DNA of 64,000 bases from the NCBI GenBank assembly GCA_002917075.1, contig NTMA01000004.1:434001-498000 (forward strand). Direction: 5' to 3'. Below, one piece after another: positions 46,249-58,259 of the stretch. A model generated the notes under the pieces. That model worked only from the letters and a program-made list of their open reading frames with translations. It had not been told where the DNA came from and did no database searches. Position numbers and translations under genes: made by a program. The DNA is from Hawksworthiomyces lignivorus (Eukaryota; Ascomycota; Sordariomycetes; Ophiostomatales; Ophiostomataceae). Position 1 is the first letter of the stretch; every line of letters starts with the position of its first letter.

Positions 46249-47646
46249 ATGGAGGCGGCATCAGTAGACACCAAGCCCATTCTAAAGGTGGAAGAGAGTA
46301 TGTCTGACGCTTCTTGACGCTTTGGTCGCAAAGTTTATCTTTCTTTTGCTAACTTACGGTCCTTTCTCTCCTTTACAGATGGAAAGCGCAAAGCAAGCGA
46401 GGACCCGGCATCGCCCTCGTCGGCCAAGCGCGTCAAACGGAGTGCCTCTGCCGAGGACAGAGAGGCCGACATAAAAAAGACGGCGGCAGCGGCACCAACA
46501 GACCCGGCAGCAGAAGGAGCACCAACAGAAGTAGCTGCGGCTGCGCCAGCGGCGCCACCCGTGCTGAAGCGAATCCCGTTTCCCGAGAAGCCGGCGGTGA
46601 TAGAAGAGCGGGCGGGCGAGATCGAGTTCCGGGTAGTGAACAACGACGGCGAGCGCGAGAGCTTCATCATTCTGACGGGCCTCAAGTGCATCTTCCAGAA
46701 GCAGCTGCCCAAGATGCCCAAAGACTACATCGCGCGGCTGGTGTACGACCGCACGCACATGTCGGTGGCGATCGTCAAGAGGCCGCTGGAAGTGGTGGGC
46801 GGCATCACGTACCGGCCGTTCCGGGAGCGCAAGTTTGCCGAGATTGTGTTCCACGCCATCTCGTCGGACCAGCAGGTCAAGGGCTACGGCGCGCACCTCA
46901 TGTCGCACTTCAAGGACTACGTCAAGGCGACGACGCCCATTATGCACTTTCTGACGTACGCCGACAACTACGCCATCGGCTACTTCAAGAAGCAGGGCTT
47001 CACCAAGGAGATCACGCTCGACAAGTCCGTCTGGATGGGCTACATCAAGGACTACGAGGGCGGCACCATCATGCAGTGCTCCATGCTGCCGCGCATCCGC
47101 TACCTCGAGATGGGCCGCATGCTGCTCAAGCAGCGCGAGTGCGTCCAGGCCAAGGTGCGCGCCTTCTCGCGGTCCCACGTCGTCCACCAGCCGCCCAAGG
47201 AGTGGAAGCCGGGCCCCGGCGGCGTCCAGCCCATCGACCCGCTCAGCCTCGACGCCATCCGCGCCTCCGGCTGGTCCCCGGACATGGACGAGCTGGCGCG
47301 CCAGCCGCGCCACGGGCCCAACTACAACCAGCTGCTGCACCTGCTCAACGACCTGCAGAACCACCAGAGCGCCTGGCCGTTTCTCGTGCCCGTCAACAAG
47401 GACGACGTGGCCGACTACTACGAGGTCATCAAGGAGCCCATGGACCTCAGCACCATGGAGTCCAAGCTCGAGGCCGACCAGTACGCCACGCCCGAGGACT
47501 TTATCCGCGACGCCAGGCTCATCTTCGACAACTGCCGCAAGTACAACAGCGAGAACACGCCGTACACAAAGTCCGCCAACAAGCTGGAGAAGTTCATGTG
47601 GCAGCAGATCAAAGCAATTCCCGAGTGGTCGCATCTGGAGCCGTGA
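46249..47646 (+). CDS. GCN5: Histone acetyltransferase Gcn5
   Basis: Catalytic subunit of SAGA/ADA, acetylating histone H3 in the nucleus. Exons are 46249-46297 and 46379-47646, giving 438 aa. A Lys/Ala-rich N-terminus is followed by the GNAT domain: [21 protein letters not shown], the catalytic glutamate E171 in FAEIVF, the acetyl-CoA loop [10 protein letters not shown], and [15 protein letters not shown]. The C-terminal bromodomain has the ZA loop [24 protein letters not shown] (partial) and the acetyl-lysine Asn in YNSENTPY. Length and domain order match fungal Gcn5. Coding sequence is strongly GC-biased, which produces long antisense open frames that are not genes. Confidence 0.97.
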
Positions 47647-48503
47647 GAGTCCTGCCTGCTGTCATCTTCTCTCGTTTTCTATGTTCCGTTTTGCACCCAG
47701 CGTTCCTTTTTTTTTAGTTTTGTTTTTCCTTGCTGCTGCGTTCTGCAGAAAAGGAAAACAGAATCTTTTTTTTTTGTATATACCAACGTCTATACGATTA
47801 TACGGGGCGCGGAGAGCTTGCGCATTGGGTGAATTGGTGGCGTTAGCATGGGCTTTGAGGGCTTGATTATTTCGGGAGAAACGGTTGGAGTTCATTGAGT
47901 GTGGAGTTCACACATTTTCTAGATCTGCTCATCATTACAGCTCAGTAGCCGTTGTAGGGCAAAAAGGAGCAAGGCTGTCTTGAAATAAAGGTGCGATTGA
48001 TTGATTTCTTTCCTTATGCTCTAGACTCGTGATATTCTACCATCCAAAAGATATTCTGCTTTCTTAAGCATACCGCGAGCAGTTCAATAAGTACTACTAT
48101 GCAAAGCCACTGCTTAAGACAAATTAAAATAAAAATAAAACACCAAACGTAGCGGCGAATGTACCCTCGCAACAAGCAGTCAGAAAAGAGGAAACATATG
48201 TTGAATGAGTATCGAGCGAGAAGTATAAACAGAATAAGATGAATACCTCGGCATACCGGCCGACCACTCAGAAGAAGCCATGTGAAGACATACAAATGAA
48301 AACAAAATAAAATGTGACCCAAGAAGACTCCTTTGCCCAACCACTTGCTTATGCAAAGACCAACGCAGCGCAAGACCGAATTAGAGAAAGCAAAAAGTGA
48401 AAACATTTCCAAATTATTGGGAATGGCTATGACTGATAATGCCCTGCACAGGCCACCCGCCGGAATTTAAAAAAAAAAAAAAAAAAACTGCTAGGATTAT
48501 GTA
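47647..48503. other. Convergent 3' intergenic region with A-rich run
   Basis: 860 bp between convergent genes. It includes a run of about 20 A at 48467-48486 and T-runs near 47708 and 47766. The frame at 48014-48412 (minus) is low-complexity, hydrophobic and unsupported. Confidence 0.5.
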
Positions 48504-49667
48504 TCATTGGCTAGGCAGACGCAGATCAGAGTAAGTACGGCGCCAGCTGGATGACCGGGCGTGCTGGCGGCTGTTTGCGTTCCCTGGTGAAGATGACGAG
48601 ATGGTAGAGACTGTAGCTATATTTTGGCTTCCCTCGGACTCGGGTACCTGGCGAAACGCATCGTGAAGCAGGTCAGACACGGATCCCCGGCTTCCCCCTC
48701 GCGCAGAGTCGACTGCGTTTGGCGGAATAATGGCTGTGCCGTTTTCACCGGCGATGTTTAGCGATCGTGGACTTGATCTAGATGACAGCGCTGTCGGCGG
48801 CTGACTCGACGCTGGCAAGGATGCGAGACGTGACATGTGCTCAGCTACCATATTCAAGTTGCCAGCTTCGATGGCGTTTTTCAGCCACTGCTCCCAGTCC
48901 TCGTCCAAGGGCAGCGATGTGTCGCCTGCGTTGTGGGCAGCTACGCGCTCCCGTAAACGTTCGTTTAGCTGCAGTCCAATACTCTGGATCTCCCCTTCGT
49001 CGCTATCTTCGCCTTCAACGAAAACAGCTGCGTCGTGACTTCCTTCACCCATCTCCTCACTGTGCTGCCCGCCGTCGGCCATAACTTCATCCATGTTGGG
49101 AGCGTCTGGCAGCCTGGCCCGCCGTCGATTCTCAAATAATTGCAGCAGCAATTCTGGCCCAGACTGGCGCTGTGCGGTCATTTCCTCTCTGTCGTCATAC
49201 ACAGTCGATGAAGGGGATCCAAATTCCATGGTACTATAGGGGTCAGTTCCGTACGCAGCTGCCAGGCGGCTTCCTGGTTCCCTGTAGTCTGGCATGTCGT
49301 CGGCAGCTGTATCGAGGATGGTCATCTTCTGCTCTTTCTCGTACCGCTCCTTGGCCCATTTCGTACCCTCCCATTTGGTCAAAGAAGCAATCTCGGCGGG
49401 CGTGAGGCGAAGAGTGTCAAATGCCCGGAAGAGACGGCGATGCCATGGCCAGCGGCTCAGGCGGATGCGGTGTACTGGATGGGAGTAGTCAAGGCCCGGA
49501 TACTTGGCCTCTTGTGTGTCGAGGTGGCCATAGAAAGAGTGGACTTCCTGGCGCACCTCGAAGACGAGAAAGCGCGTTAAGATGCCGTTGAAGTTATACG
49601 GGTCGGATGCCTTTGGCCGAGGAATCATGCAGTCGTAGACGAGTCGCTCAATCGACTGGCGCTTCAT
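48504..49667 (-). CDS. Conserved fungal protein of unknown function
   Basis: Intronless coding region of 387 aa. The N-terminal 110 residues are compact and look folded (QSIERLVYDCMIPRP, FNGILTRFLVFEVRQEVHSFYG, LTPAEIASLTKWEGTKW). The rest is acidic and Ser-rich, probably disordered, ending in a basic, Ser-rich SRQHARSSSWRRTYSDLRL. No domain I can name. The start at 49667 is preferred over an in-frame ATG 73 codons upstream, because CTCTTTTTGTAG, a good splice acceptor, lies 5 bases before the start context CCAAGATG. That suggests a 5'-UTR intron, with the transcript reaching into the long gene-free region beyond. No signal peptide or membrane helix. Confidence 0.7.
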   Translation of the reverse strand: MKRQSIERLVYDCMIPRPKASDPYNFNGILTRFLVFEVRQEVHSFYGHLDTQEAKYPGLDYSHPVHRIRLSRWPWHRRLFRAFDTLRLTPAEIASLTKWEGTKWAKERYEKEQKMTILDTAADDMPDYREPGSRLAAAYGTDPYSTMEFGSPSSTVYDDREEMTAQRQSGPELLLQLFENRRRARLPDAPNMDEVMADGGQHSEEMGEGSHDAAVFVEGEDSDEGEIQSIGLQLNERLRERVAAHNAGDTSLPLDEDWEQWLKNAIEAGNLNMVAEHMSRLASLPASSQPPTALSSRSSPRSLNIAGENGTAIIPPNAVDSARGGSRGSVSDLLHDAFRQVPESEGSQNIATVSTISSSSPGNANSRQHARSSSWRRTYSDLRLPSQ

Positions 49668-52600
49668 CTTGGCTACAAAAAGAGTGCACCGAATCAAACA
49701 AGACTTGCTATTGTCGTCGCCGTTTCTTCCCTTTTGGTTTCCAGGTCTTGCTACGCCTTTCTGCTCCCAAGCACTTCGGTCTTTGAGAAGAAAGGCGGAG
49801 CGGAATGTTTTTGTACTATGAGGTTCTATAACCGACACATGCGCCTTTTTTCTGTGAGATTCACCTTTGTTTAGAGGGAAAATCAATTAAGAAAGCGGTA
49901 AAAATAGAATGTCGTCAAGATATAGTGAGTTCGTGAGTTTCGTTATTGACGACTTCTGCCGAAACCAAAAAAAGGGCGGTCAAATTACGAAAAGATGAAA
50001 GCTGGGTCAAACAAAAGATCGTCGCCTCCTGGTCGGTTTTTTTTTTCAGTTCTGCCGGCTGTAGTGTCTGCTTGGACGGCTGAGCAAAGCGAGCGGGAGG
50101 GAACGGGTAGCTGGGTCGTATTTCAAGGAGATGAAGTCAAACAGCCAAGGTTTTCTAGGCTCTCAGGCTATTTTCGAGAAGGGTTGATAATACTTGGACT
50201 ATGGAAAGCAGGAAGAGTGTGAGAGAGGAAGAGAGTGAAAGAGAGTCAGCCAGAAACGGGAGCCAGCGGAAGACTGAGTAGGCGTGCGATAGCGGTGACC
50301 AGTGACGTAGCGAAAGAAGCAAAGAAGAGTGGAGCTCCGGTGTAAGCGGTGAGAGAGAAGTAATGATTGACGAGAAAGGACAGGAGAAGAGAGGCAGAGC
50401 GATGAGTGCGTGGTCCGAGTTGCAGGTGGAGAGATCGAAAGTTGTACGGAGACGTAAACGACAAAGTGTCTGGAGATTTCGTGGCGTATTGGGGGGAGGG
50501 GGAGCTATTTGATAAAACGTGCGAAATGGGAAAGTCGAGAGGGAGGAGTGAGACTTGAGACCAGCAGGGTGAAATGGGTGCGAAGCGGGTTATATAAAAC
50601 AGAAACAGACCAGGAACGAGGGCATGGCTGATGGACTGTTGTCAGTTTCCGGGGAATGCTACAGCGTGCGGAGGGGGGAGGAGGTGAAGGCGCCGAGAGA
50701 AGAGTTGAAGAAGAGGTCTAAATACAAGAGCAAAAACAAAGAGGAGAGAGTTGAGAAGAAAGGAAAAACAAGAACTAAGATAGGAAAGAAGAATAGACTG
50801 AGAATTCGCAGTTCCGTTCTGATCTGTTTGTTGGCGTGTTGTGTGTATGACTTTGTGTGTATGACTTGATTGAATAGACCAATTATGTGCATTTGATTCG
50901 CTGGTCCTGGTGAGGAGCTGTCTCTCTCGTTTCCCAATCTCTGCGGACGCAGCAATAATAAGCTGGGGACAGCCCCCGGAAGGAGAGCCCGACCTGCAGC
51001 ACGGCCGTCGTTAAAGGATGCAGTGGGTGGACTTCACAAGCTTATAATTTACACCAAGAAGAGAGGAGCGAAGAGGGAGGGGGGGTGTGGGGGGTGGTGG
51101 TCGCAGTGGTGGTGGTTGGTGGTCGGTGGTCGCAAAGTCACACCCCATCAGATGCTTGAGGCGCACCTATTTTCGCCTGGAGCGGCCGTCATTTAAGTCA
51201 CTACCACTACGGATTACTCTTTCTTCACTCATGCCGAGGGGTCGTGTATGGATGGCAAAACAAGGCTAAGCAGCATCATGTCCGAAAGAGGGGGAAAGGA
51301 GAAGAAGAACAGGGACAATGATGAGAGAGACAAGGAGAAGAGAAGGAAAAAGGAAGAAGAGCCGTGACGGGACAAGGGTGCCTGACATACTTACAAAAAA
51401 GCTACGTCGCAAAAAGAAAGGAAAGGAGGGCCTGGCCCAACCAAACACCAGAGCCGTACTTCGTACGAAGCAGACGACCAGACTCTCCACTCCCGAATCT
51501 ACATGTTCCGTAGTCTCCGTAGTACACGCACTTGCAGTCGCAGCCAGTGTCGGCCCCAGGTTGCATCCTCTGTTCTGGGTCTCTGGTCTGTGCGAGGGTT
51601 TTTTCTGTTTTGTGCGTATGACAGGCCCTGGACCCGTTTTGCTGTCCTTGTTTTTTTGGTATCCCAATCCTAATCATTTGCCATGGTGCTCTCCCTCCGT
51701 CCGCGGACCTGCGTATTGCGAAGGACAGCGATTTTGGTAGAGAAGGGATGGGTCGTGGAGGCCCGCCAAATAGGCGGCCATGAGAAAAAAGAAAGTAAGG
51801 CAACAAAGGGGGAAATGCAGTCGAGAAGAAAAGACGGTGGTTGGCTGGATCGACATGTCCAGGCAATCAAAGAATACGGAGCACGCACGCATGTGGTAGC
51901 CGAGTAGAATAAATTAGGGCGACGAACAGACAGATGGGGACTGATACATACCTACAAACAGCACTGTGTGTCTGTGGGATTGCCGCTAGAGAAGCACTGT
52001 ACTGCGTTCAGCCAGTGGCTCTCGTGAACATGGCTTTCGCGATGGGAAACAAGCGAAGAGCCAACCAACAGCCCCAGTTCTATTGAACAGGGGGTAATAT
52101 AGTCTCTCCCAATCCTGCCACTGTGGTTCCTTATCCTTCCTGCAGATGAACAAAACAGATCGCTGCAAACGCTGGGCACCGACGCGAGGATGAACATAAC
52201 AACTCCTGGAGGAATCTCTGCATATCTAGCATGGTCCTCAGCAATCGCAACATCCCTTAATGACGGAGGTTAAAACCACGACAGGCCAAGCTCAGCAAGG
52301 CCAAGCGCTGACTACATATAAAGTGGGAAAGTCGGATAGAAGATTGTCTACGCAATATGTCCTTTAATGACTGAGATGATTTGGTCATATTCCTCAGGGC
52401 CGGGCCTGGGGCCTGAAAGGAGACCTTCCTTCATATATGAAGAAGGATGCTGCCAGTTCGTATGGAAGTAGAAAGGAAGACCAGGTTAGCAGACCCGGCA
52501 AGAAATAAAGGTCGCAAAAATGGGCCAACAACACACCTCAATTTCTACTCATATCGCTACGTTTTCTCCGAGAATCGATAAAAGAGATCAGAAGGTTATG

Positions 52601-54216
52601 AAAAGGCATACTCCGTATTTGAAATTGATATAGACTAGAAGAGCCTCCTTCTACATAAATGGACCCAGTCTCCGAAGAGAGAAACAACTAATTACCTTAG
52701 AGACGTCGAAGACTCTTCTTCCCTTTTTTTTTCTTTATTTCTTTTCTATTTTTTTTTTATTAAAAAATCACTTGCGATTGCTTCACAGTTGGCACTTGGT
52801 GTTGTGCGTCTTTGCATGAAAAAGATGACGAACGGCGAAAAAGAAGAAAACGCAGAGCAGAAGCGGAACATCGCACAGTTGCTCTCCACTTCGTAACTGC
52901 CGCTTTTCATTTCGGTACACCGTCGGATCTTGACTATGTATATGTACCATGGCCTCTCTTCTCAGGGCCGGGTCACGTATTTGCGCATGTATATCAGTAG
53001 TGGCTCCCTAAGTCCTGGCCGCGGCCGCATCCACTTTGCATCATTTTTTATTATGCTGAGATCACGCACGAATAGATGACCGTATATGGGGTGGCCGCTG
53101 CTTTCCAGGACACTTCTGCAAGATTTCTCTGGCTCTTCCTTCTTTTCAACCTTCCGTATCTGGTTGGCCCATCCATACAAAGAGATTGTCAACAACAGGA
53201 GAGCTCTTCCAGTCCTTCTTCCTTCACTCGCTGAGAGGCCAATATTGACCTGAACCGAGACCAGCCGGGCTCATCTCTCTAAGTCTAACATATTCAACTT
53301 TTCATGTTGCCACTTTTGCCTCATTTTTTTCAGCTGGCCTAGTAGTATTCCATGCATCTACGTGCGCGTCTGTGTTTATGATGTTTCGCTGTCTGCCATG
53401 GACCGGGGAGGTTCTAGAAGACACGTGTATTTCACGTAAGAGGCTTCTGCTGAGAGGAAGACGTGTCCTAGGAGAGCTGTATTTGATATTCCACAGCCTC
53501 ATCCTATTCGTGGGTCACCAAACATCCCGCACAGCCTCGCAGACCTAGACATCGACCTCTTCTCACTTACGGTGGCAGTGATGCCACGGTTCATGCACAC
53601 TCACTAGCCTGGTATGACAACGCAAAAGAGACAACAAGTAAGCAGGTGATATTGAGATCAAAAATGAGCTGAGGTCTCGATTATGACTCTGAAGTGGTAT
53701 TCTATCATCATGTTCGTTATATAAAATATCAAAACGTATAAAAGATTCATTCCGCCACACATAATCAAAACAACCCGAAAATATATAAATATCAAAAGGC
53801 CAAAATGAACACAAAACGTGCGCGCTGTATTTTGTCAAGGACACAAGGACAACGCTCAACCTGTAACGCCTGGAAAAGAGCTAAGCCGCCGAAGCCATAT
53901 CCGCCAGCTTCGTAATCAAAAACGTATAATGAACATAAACAAATCGAATGTAACAAAAGTAAAACTTCATGTATAGGTGCCCTTAAAAAGGAGTATGAAA
54001 TAAAACATATAAATAGGCAAGTATTACTTGCTGCCCATATAAGAAGGATAGGGAAAATGTAGCAGTTTTGCATCGATCTATCGATGCGCCTGTCGTTGAA
54101 AGCTGTCAGACCGTTGACGAGGCTGCTTTCATCGCTTGTCTCGCAGGACCTTTGGCTTCCGACTCTATGCTGGTCTAAGAGGTCCAGAACGGCAAAAATA
54201 GGCGCTAATTCATTCT
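49668..54216. other. 4.5-kb gene-free region
   Basis: No protein-coding gene is supported. The 49.9-51.9 kb part is purine/pyrimidine-skewed with GA- and GT-rich tracts (for instance 51081-51132). A plus-strand TATATAAAA lies at 50591. T-runs lie near 52726 and 52751, and a TACTCCGTA motif at 52609. The region probably holds long leader sequence and promoter of the minus-strand gene ending at 48504, or non-coding transcripts. I looked for snRNA, 5S, SRP and telomerase-template signatures by eye and saw none. Confidence 0.5.
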
Positions 54217-56482
54217 CTACCGGTCCATCTCTGCATTGCTACTTGGTCTTCTCAGAGGGTCTCGCCGCCTCGGGTACCGGTCGCGGTCGTGGTCTCGCTC
54301 TCTATCCCTGTCTCGGTCGCGACGGCTTCGGCGATCTCTGTTGTCGTCGCCCTCCAAATCACGGTCACGGCCATGGTCGCGGTCATGGTCCCTGTCGCGG
54401 CTCCGGTCCAAGCTTCTTGTCTTCTTCTTCTCCCTGTCGCCTTCTCGGACGCGTCCCCGATCGTGCTGATGGTCGTATCGGTCCCGGTCTCTCTCCCGGT
54501 CTCGGTCTCGATCTCGCTCCCATTCTCGGCCGTGGCGATCCGCGTCACGGTCGCGGTCACGGTCTCTGTCTCGATCCTTGTCGCGGGGTCGCAGGTCGCG
54601 GTCAGCGCGGTCGCTGCGGCCAAGACGGTCGAAACGATCACGTTCGCGATCTCGGTCTCGATCCCGATCTCGGCGGCTTCGGTATTCTCTGTCATCATCC
54701 CGATCCTTATCCTTCTGTCGTCGGCTGTGGCTGTGATCCGCATCCACATCAGACGCGTCTTCCCCGTCCCCGGAGTCGTCGTAAGACCAGCTATGGCCCA
54801 AACGCGAACTCTGGAGGCTCTCCTTGGAGTAGCGCAGGGGAATGGTGCTCGAGTTGTGGGAGTGCGATCGCGAAGTGCTGCGCGGCCGCTCGGAACCGCC
54901 GATGCCGCCGTTGGAGGAGAAGGAGGACAACTTTTCGCGCAGGTCACCGGTAACGCCGGGACTTCTCCGCCGAGGCTCATCCGTGCGGAGCGGCGACCTA
55001 TGTGGCGACCGGTGTGGCGAACGGCGGTGCGGCACCGGGGTGCGCTCATCGCGCCGCCGCCGATCGCTGCTGGAAGAGCTCCCCGCCTTCTTTGGCAGGG
55101 GAACACTTGGGGGGGCGTCAGGTACGATAGCAGGGCCGTGAGACGGGTATGCGCGGCGCTCAGGAGGATATGGAGGCTCGGTGGGGCGGTGAAGATGGTG
55201 AACACCCCTCGTCCGCAGAGTGGGAAGGTCGTCGTCGTCGGTATCGCTCGACGAGTGGTGCCGAGGCTGGCTGTGTCTCCGCGGAGGCGCATTGCTGGTG
55301 CTGGTCGATCCCAGGTGGCTGGAGGAGTGCTGGGGTGGGTGAACCTTCACCTTTGGGTCTTGGGCTCCGGCTGGGTAGTCTGAGAAGCTTCGGCGTCGGC
55401 CGTTGCGTAAGGCGTCCTCAGGCGGAGAGAGACGAACGCTGTGTCTCCACCTTGCGGCAGCAGTCGCGGCAGCAGTCGCAGCAGCAAAAGCGGCGGCGCC
55501 GGCAGCAGCGGGTACATAGCGGGGCTGCACGTGGCTGAAGGGGACAGAGCGCTTCGAGTCATCCACGTCGTCCCTGGGCCGGCTCGGATGCGGAGGCGGA
55601 GGAGACCCGGTGGTGCCAGCGCGCGCCCGGTGATAGAAGTATGCATTGTCCCGAGCGTGCGGCACAGGTACGGTTCGAGGAGACGGCGGGTGGTCATCCC
55701 CTACCATGTCGGCCTCGCGGCGCAATTTGTTGGCGCACTGGTCGTGCCATTTCTCCACGTCAGGATCGGCCTTGGAGGGCAATGCCTCCTTTGGCAATTC
55801 GGTGGGAAAGAGCTCGCCGGTACCCGGATTCTTCAGGCCCCAGTTCTTCACCACAAACTGCAGCAGAGGAACGTGGTCGTCAGGGCACAAGAGCGTCTCC
55901 ACGGACTGCCAGCGAACAAACCCCTTGATCGTCAGAGCTGGGATGGACGGCGGAGCAAAATCATCGCCAGTTGGCTGCAAGGTATGCTGGCAGCCCGTGA
56001 CTTGCCAGATATACGAGATGGACTGGTGCGGCGAATCGAGGAAGAGAGCTATGCGTTTGCAGACGAAAGTTGTTAGTGAGAGCCAGCCCGGCTACTCCTT
56101 ATTCGAGTTCCTCGCCCTTACAATCGTAGTTGCCACCGACGGCTTTATAAAACGCGGCTAATTTGGTAGGGGACAACGTCTTGTCTTCCTTGTCGCCGAT
56201 GTTGTCGATCTAGGTGGTGTGCCCATTGTCAATATCAAAGTTTGTAGTTCTAAGCGCGCAAGAGGGGAGTGCGCGAGTAATAGGTAATAGGAAATGGAAC
56301 GTCCGCCAAAACTAGAGCAAAAAATTCAGAGCACCTACGATATAATGAGCCATGGAGCACAAAAGCGCATTGAAGATTGGCGTTGGCGCCTTGTCGGCCA
56401 GGTAGAGGTAGCCATAATATGCCTTTGGGTCCACTTTCTTGGGGTCCGTCTCTGTCTGAGATGGCGGTGTGGCAGTCGCCAT
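54217..56482 (-). CDS. DUF7514-like protein with RD/RS-rich tail
   Basis: Minus-strand exons are 56339-56482, 56122-56209 and 54217-56048, giving 687 aa. The first about 150 residues form a conserved fungal domain: PTPIFNALLCSMAHYI, DKTLSPTKLAAFYKAVGGNYD, SISYIWQVTG, PALTIKGFVRWQSVETLL and FVVKNWGL; I recall this as DUF7514, function unknown. A long disordered region follows, with poly-Ala, His/Pro-rich stretches and SPHRSPHRSP repeats. The tail of about 200 residues is almost entirely alternating Arg-Asp/Arg-Glu with some Arg-Ser, like spliceosomal RD/RS proteins. That suggests RNA-linked or condensate-type interactions, as inference. The start at 56482 gives the first Met of the conserved domain. 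Confidence 0.82.
54250..54720. repeat. Imperfect hexanucleotide tract coding Arg-Asp repeats
   Basis: Degenerate copies of a roughly 6-nt unit (plus strand TCGCGG/TCTCGG/TCCCGG variants) encode the Arg-Asp tail on the minus strand. The periodicity keeps several other frames open, which explains the long shadow frames here. Confidence 0.7.
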
Positions 56483-58259
56483 GATGCGATGGGCGGCGGC
56501 GACAACGATGCTCGATAGATGCTCGATAGACAAAAGACGAGAGAGATGGCGAAAAAAGAGGAAAAAGAAAGGGAAGAAGGAGAAGAACAGAAAAGATCCA
56601 AGACTGGTGACATAAAACCTGGAAAGCAAATGCAAAGACGCGGGTCAGCCAGCCAGCAGCCCGGACAACTACTGGTCGAAAATGCGGTGGGTGTGTTGCT
56701 TCATAGGCAACAGGAGCCACTGTTGCGGGAACGGGACGTGGACGCCGGATGACATTTATGGCGACTAAGAAGGAGCTCTGAAAAGGGCCGCTGCGGACAG
56801 GCAGAAGAAGATAGGAGATGTGTAATAAAGCAGACTGCGAAGTGAAAGAAAAAGAAAACCAACGCACAAAGAAAATGTCGCTAAATGTGACGATATTGTG
56901 GACGTGAACAAAAACGGAAAGGGAACTGCACCAGATATAATAGTGCGGAAACAGACCGTCTCCTTTCCTACACAATTACTGCCGCATTCGCAAATAACAA
57001 CCAGGCAGAAGGAGGGGTGGAGGAAGGCAGTGGATTGTTGTTGATTGAGCGTGTACTCTGTAGGCATAGAATAATGGAACAGCGACAGTATCTGGCGAGA
57101 CTCATTGAACGGCAGACTAACTATTAAATTATGTCGAAATACTCCATAGTGGGGGAGGCAAAGCCGTTGACGAAGTGCGCCTAATTCAGATTGTACGAAT
57201 ACGGAGCAACAAGACTACTATGCGATTTGATGACCAGGTTCCGCTGATATCATATGAAAAATGGCAGCGAAGGGAGAAGAGAAACACCAGCCCATGTACA
57301 GTGAGAGATGCCCCTACTGTTGCATCTGACTGACATGATCGGCGCTCTGGGGGCGGCTGAGTGCCTAGGCAGGCGGACCACCACCCTGCGGACCGTCCAG
57401 CGATGGACCGACATATGGTTGGCGAGCGTTCGCGGGACGTAGAGGGTAAATTAAACATTCTCCTAGCACTTTAGTGGACGTTAGCTTGCACACCATTATC
57501 TGATTCTCAGCACCAACTCTCGGATGCTCCACAGCTGAGGCTGTCTTTTCATTTTGTGGGATGAGGGACCTTGGATGGCCCCCTGTAGAATGATATGCAG
57601 AACACGCCATTACGGCTGACAGGCTGTGTCATTCTAGCACCTGTCGCCTGGCTTACTCCAAGTACAGCCAACATTCGCATTTTGCTGCTTTGCCATTCAC
57701 AGCAATATTGTGCGAATCCGGCTCGACGTGACACGTCACGCTATAGGGTTTTTCGGCTGAACATGCAAATACAACTGCTGGAGCGAAGATGCGACCCTGC
57801 AAAAGATGAAGGAAGGGGCAGGGGCGTCAGACGAAATCCGAACAAGCCACAGATACACAGCAGGAACCAGAACTCGGCCGGATGCAATAAATATCACCAA
57901 GCCGTCTCACGTCCGTTCAGACAATATACGACCCTTCTGCAGACTGCACAAAGTTACGAGCATGGCAGTGCTCGAGAAAAAAAAAAGGCATAAAAAGCAG
58001 CGGTAAGCGCAAACCTGCAGTCGTTGCAACTCTGTTTGTGTATTATCATATCTCTTGCAGCCGGTATCCTTCCTATCTAGCATTTGTAGTTTTTTTTTTA
58101 GTTTTTTTTTTTGCCTAAACACATGTGTGCACCTTTGCTCCTGCAGATGGATAGACAAAACAAATGCGCAATTGCGAGTTTTGCGGCTATGCTGGGATAG
58201 GCAGCTTCGTCCAGGTGGCCTAGATTTTTTTTTTTTTTTTTGCCACAATGCATGTTCTC
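56483..58259. other. Gene-free region
   Basis: 1.8 kb with no supported gene. The frame 56250-56975 (minus) overlaps the first exon of the neighbour and lacks signal; 57595-57993 (plus) likewise. T-runs lie near 58090, 58101 and 58225. It includes the promoter of the DUF7514-like gene. Confidence 0.5.

Noticed and set aside
46354..47634. Long antisense frame of 426 codons opposite GCN5
   Set aside because: It is a mirror of the strongly GC-biased Gcn5 coding sequence; no domain and repetitive Leu/Val/Ala/Arg composition.
46686..47717. 343-codon plus-strand frame overlapping GCN5
   Set aside because: Out-of-frame shadow of Gcn5; Arg/Pro/Ala/His-rich low complexity.
49668..49886. 73-codon N-terminal extension of the conserved fungal protein
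   Set aside because: A good splice acceptor directly before the start at 49667 and the composition of the extension suggest 5'-UTR sequence.
54252..55383. Long frames on both strands over the RD-repeat region
   Set aside because: The six-base periodicity of the Arg-Asp tail keeps other frames open; no domain in them.
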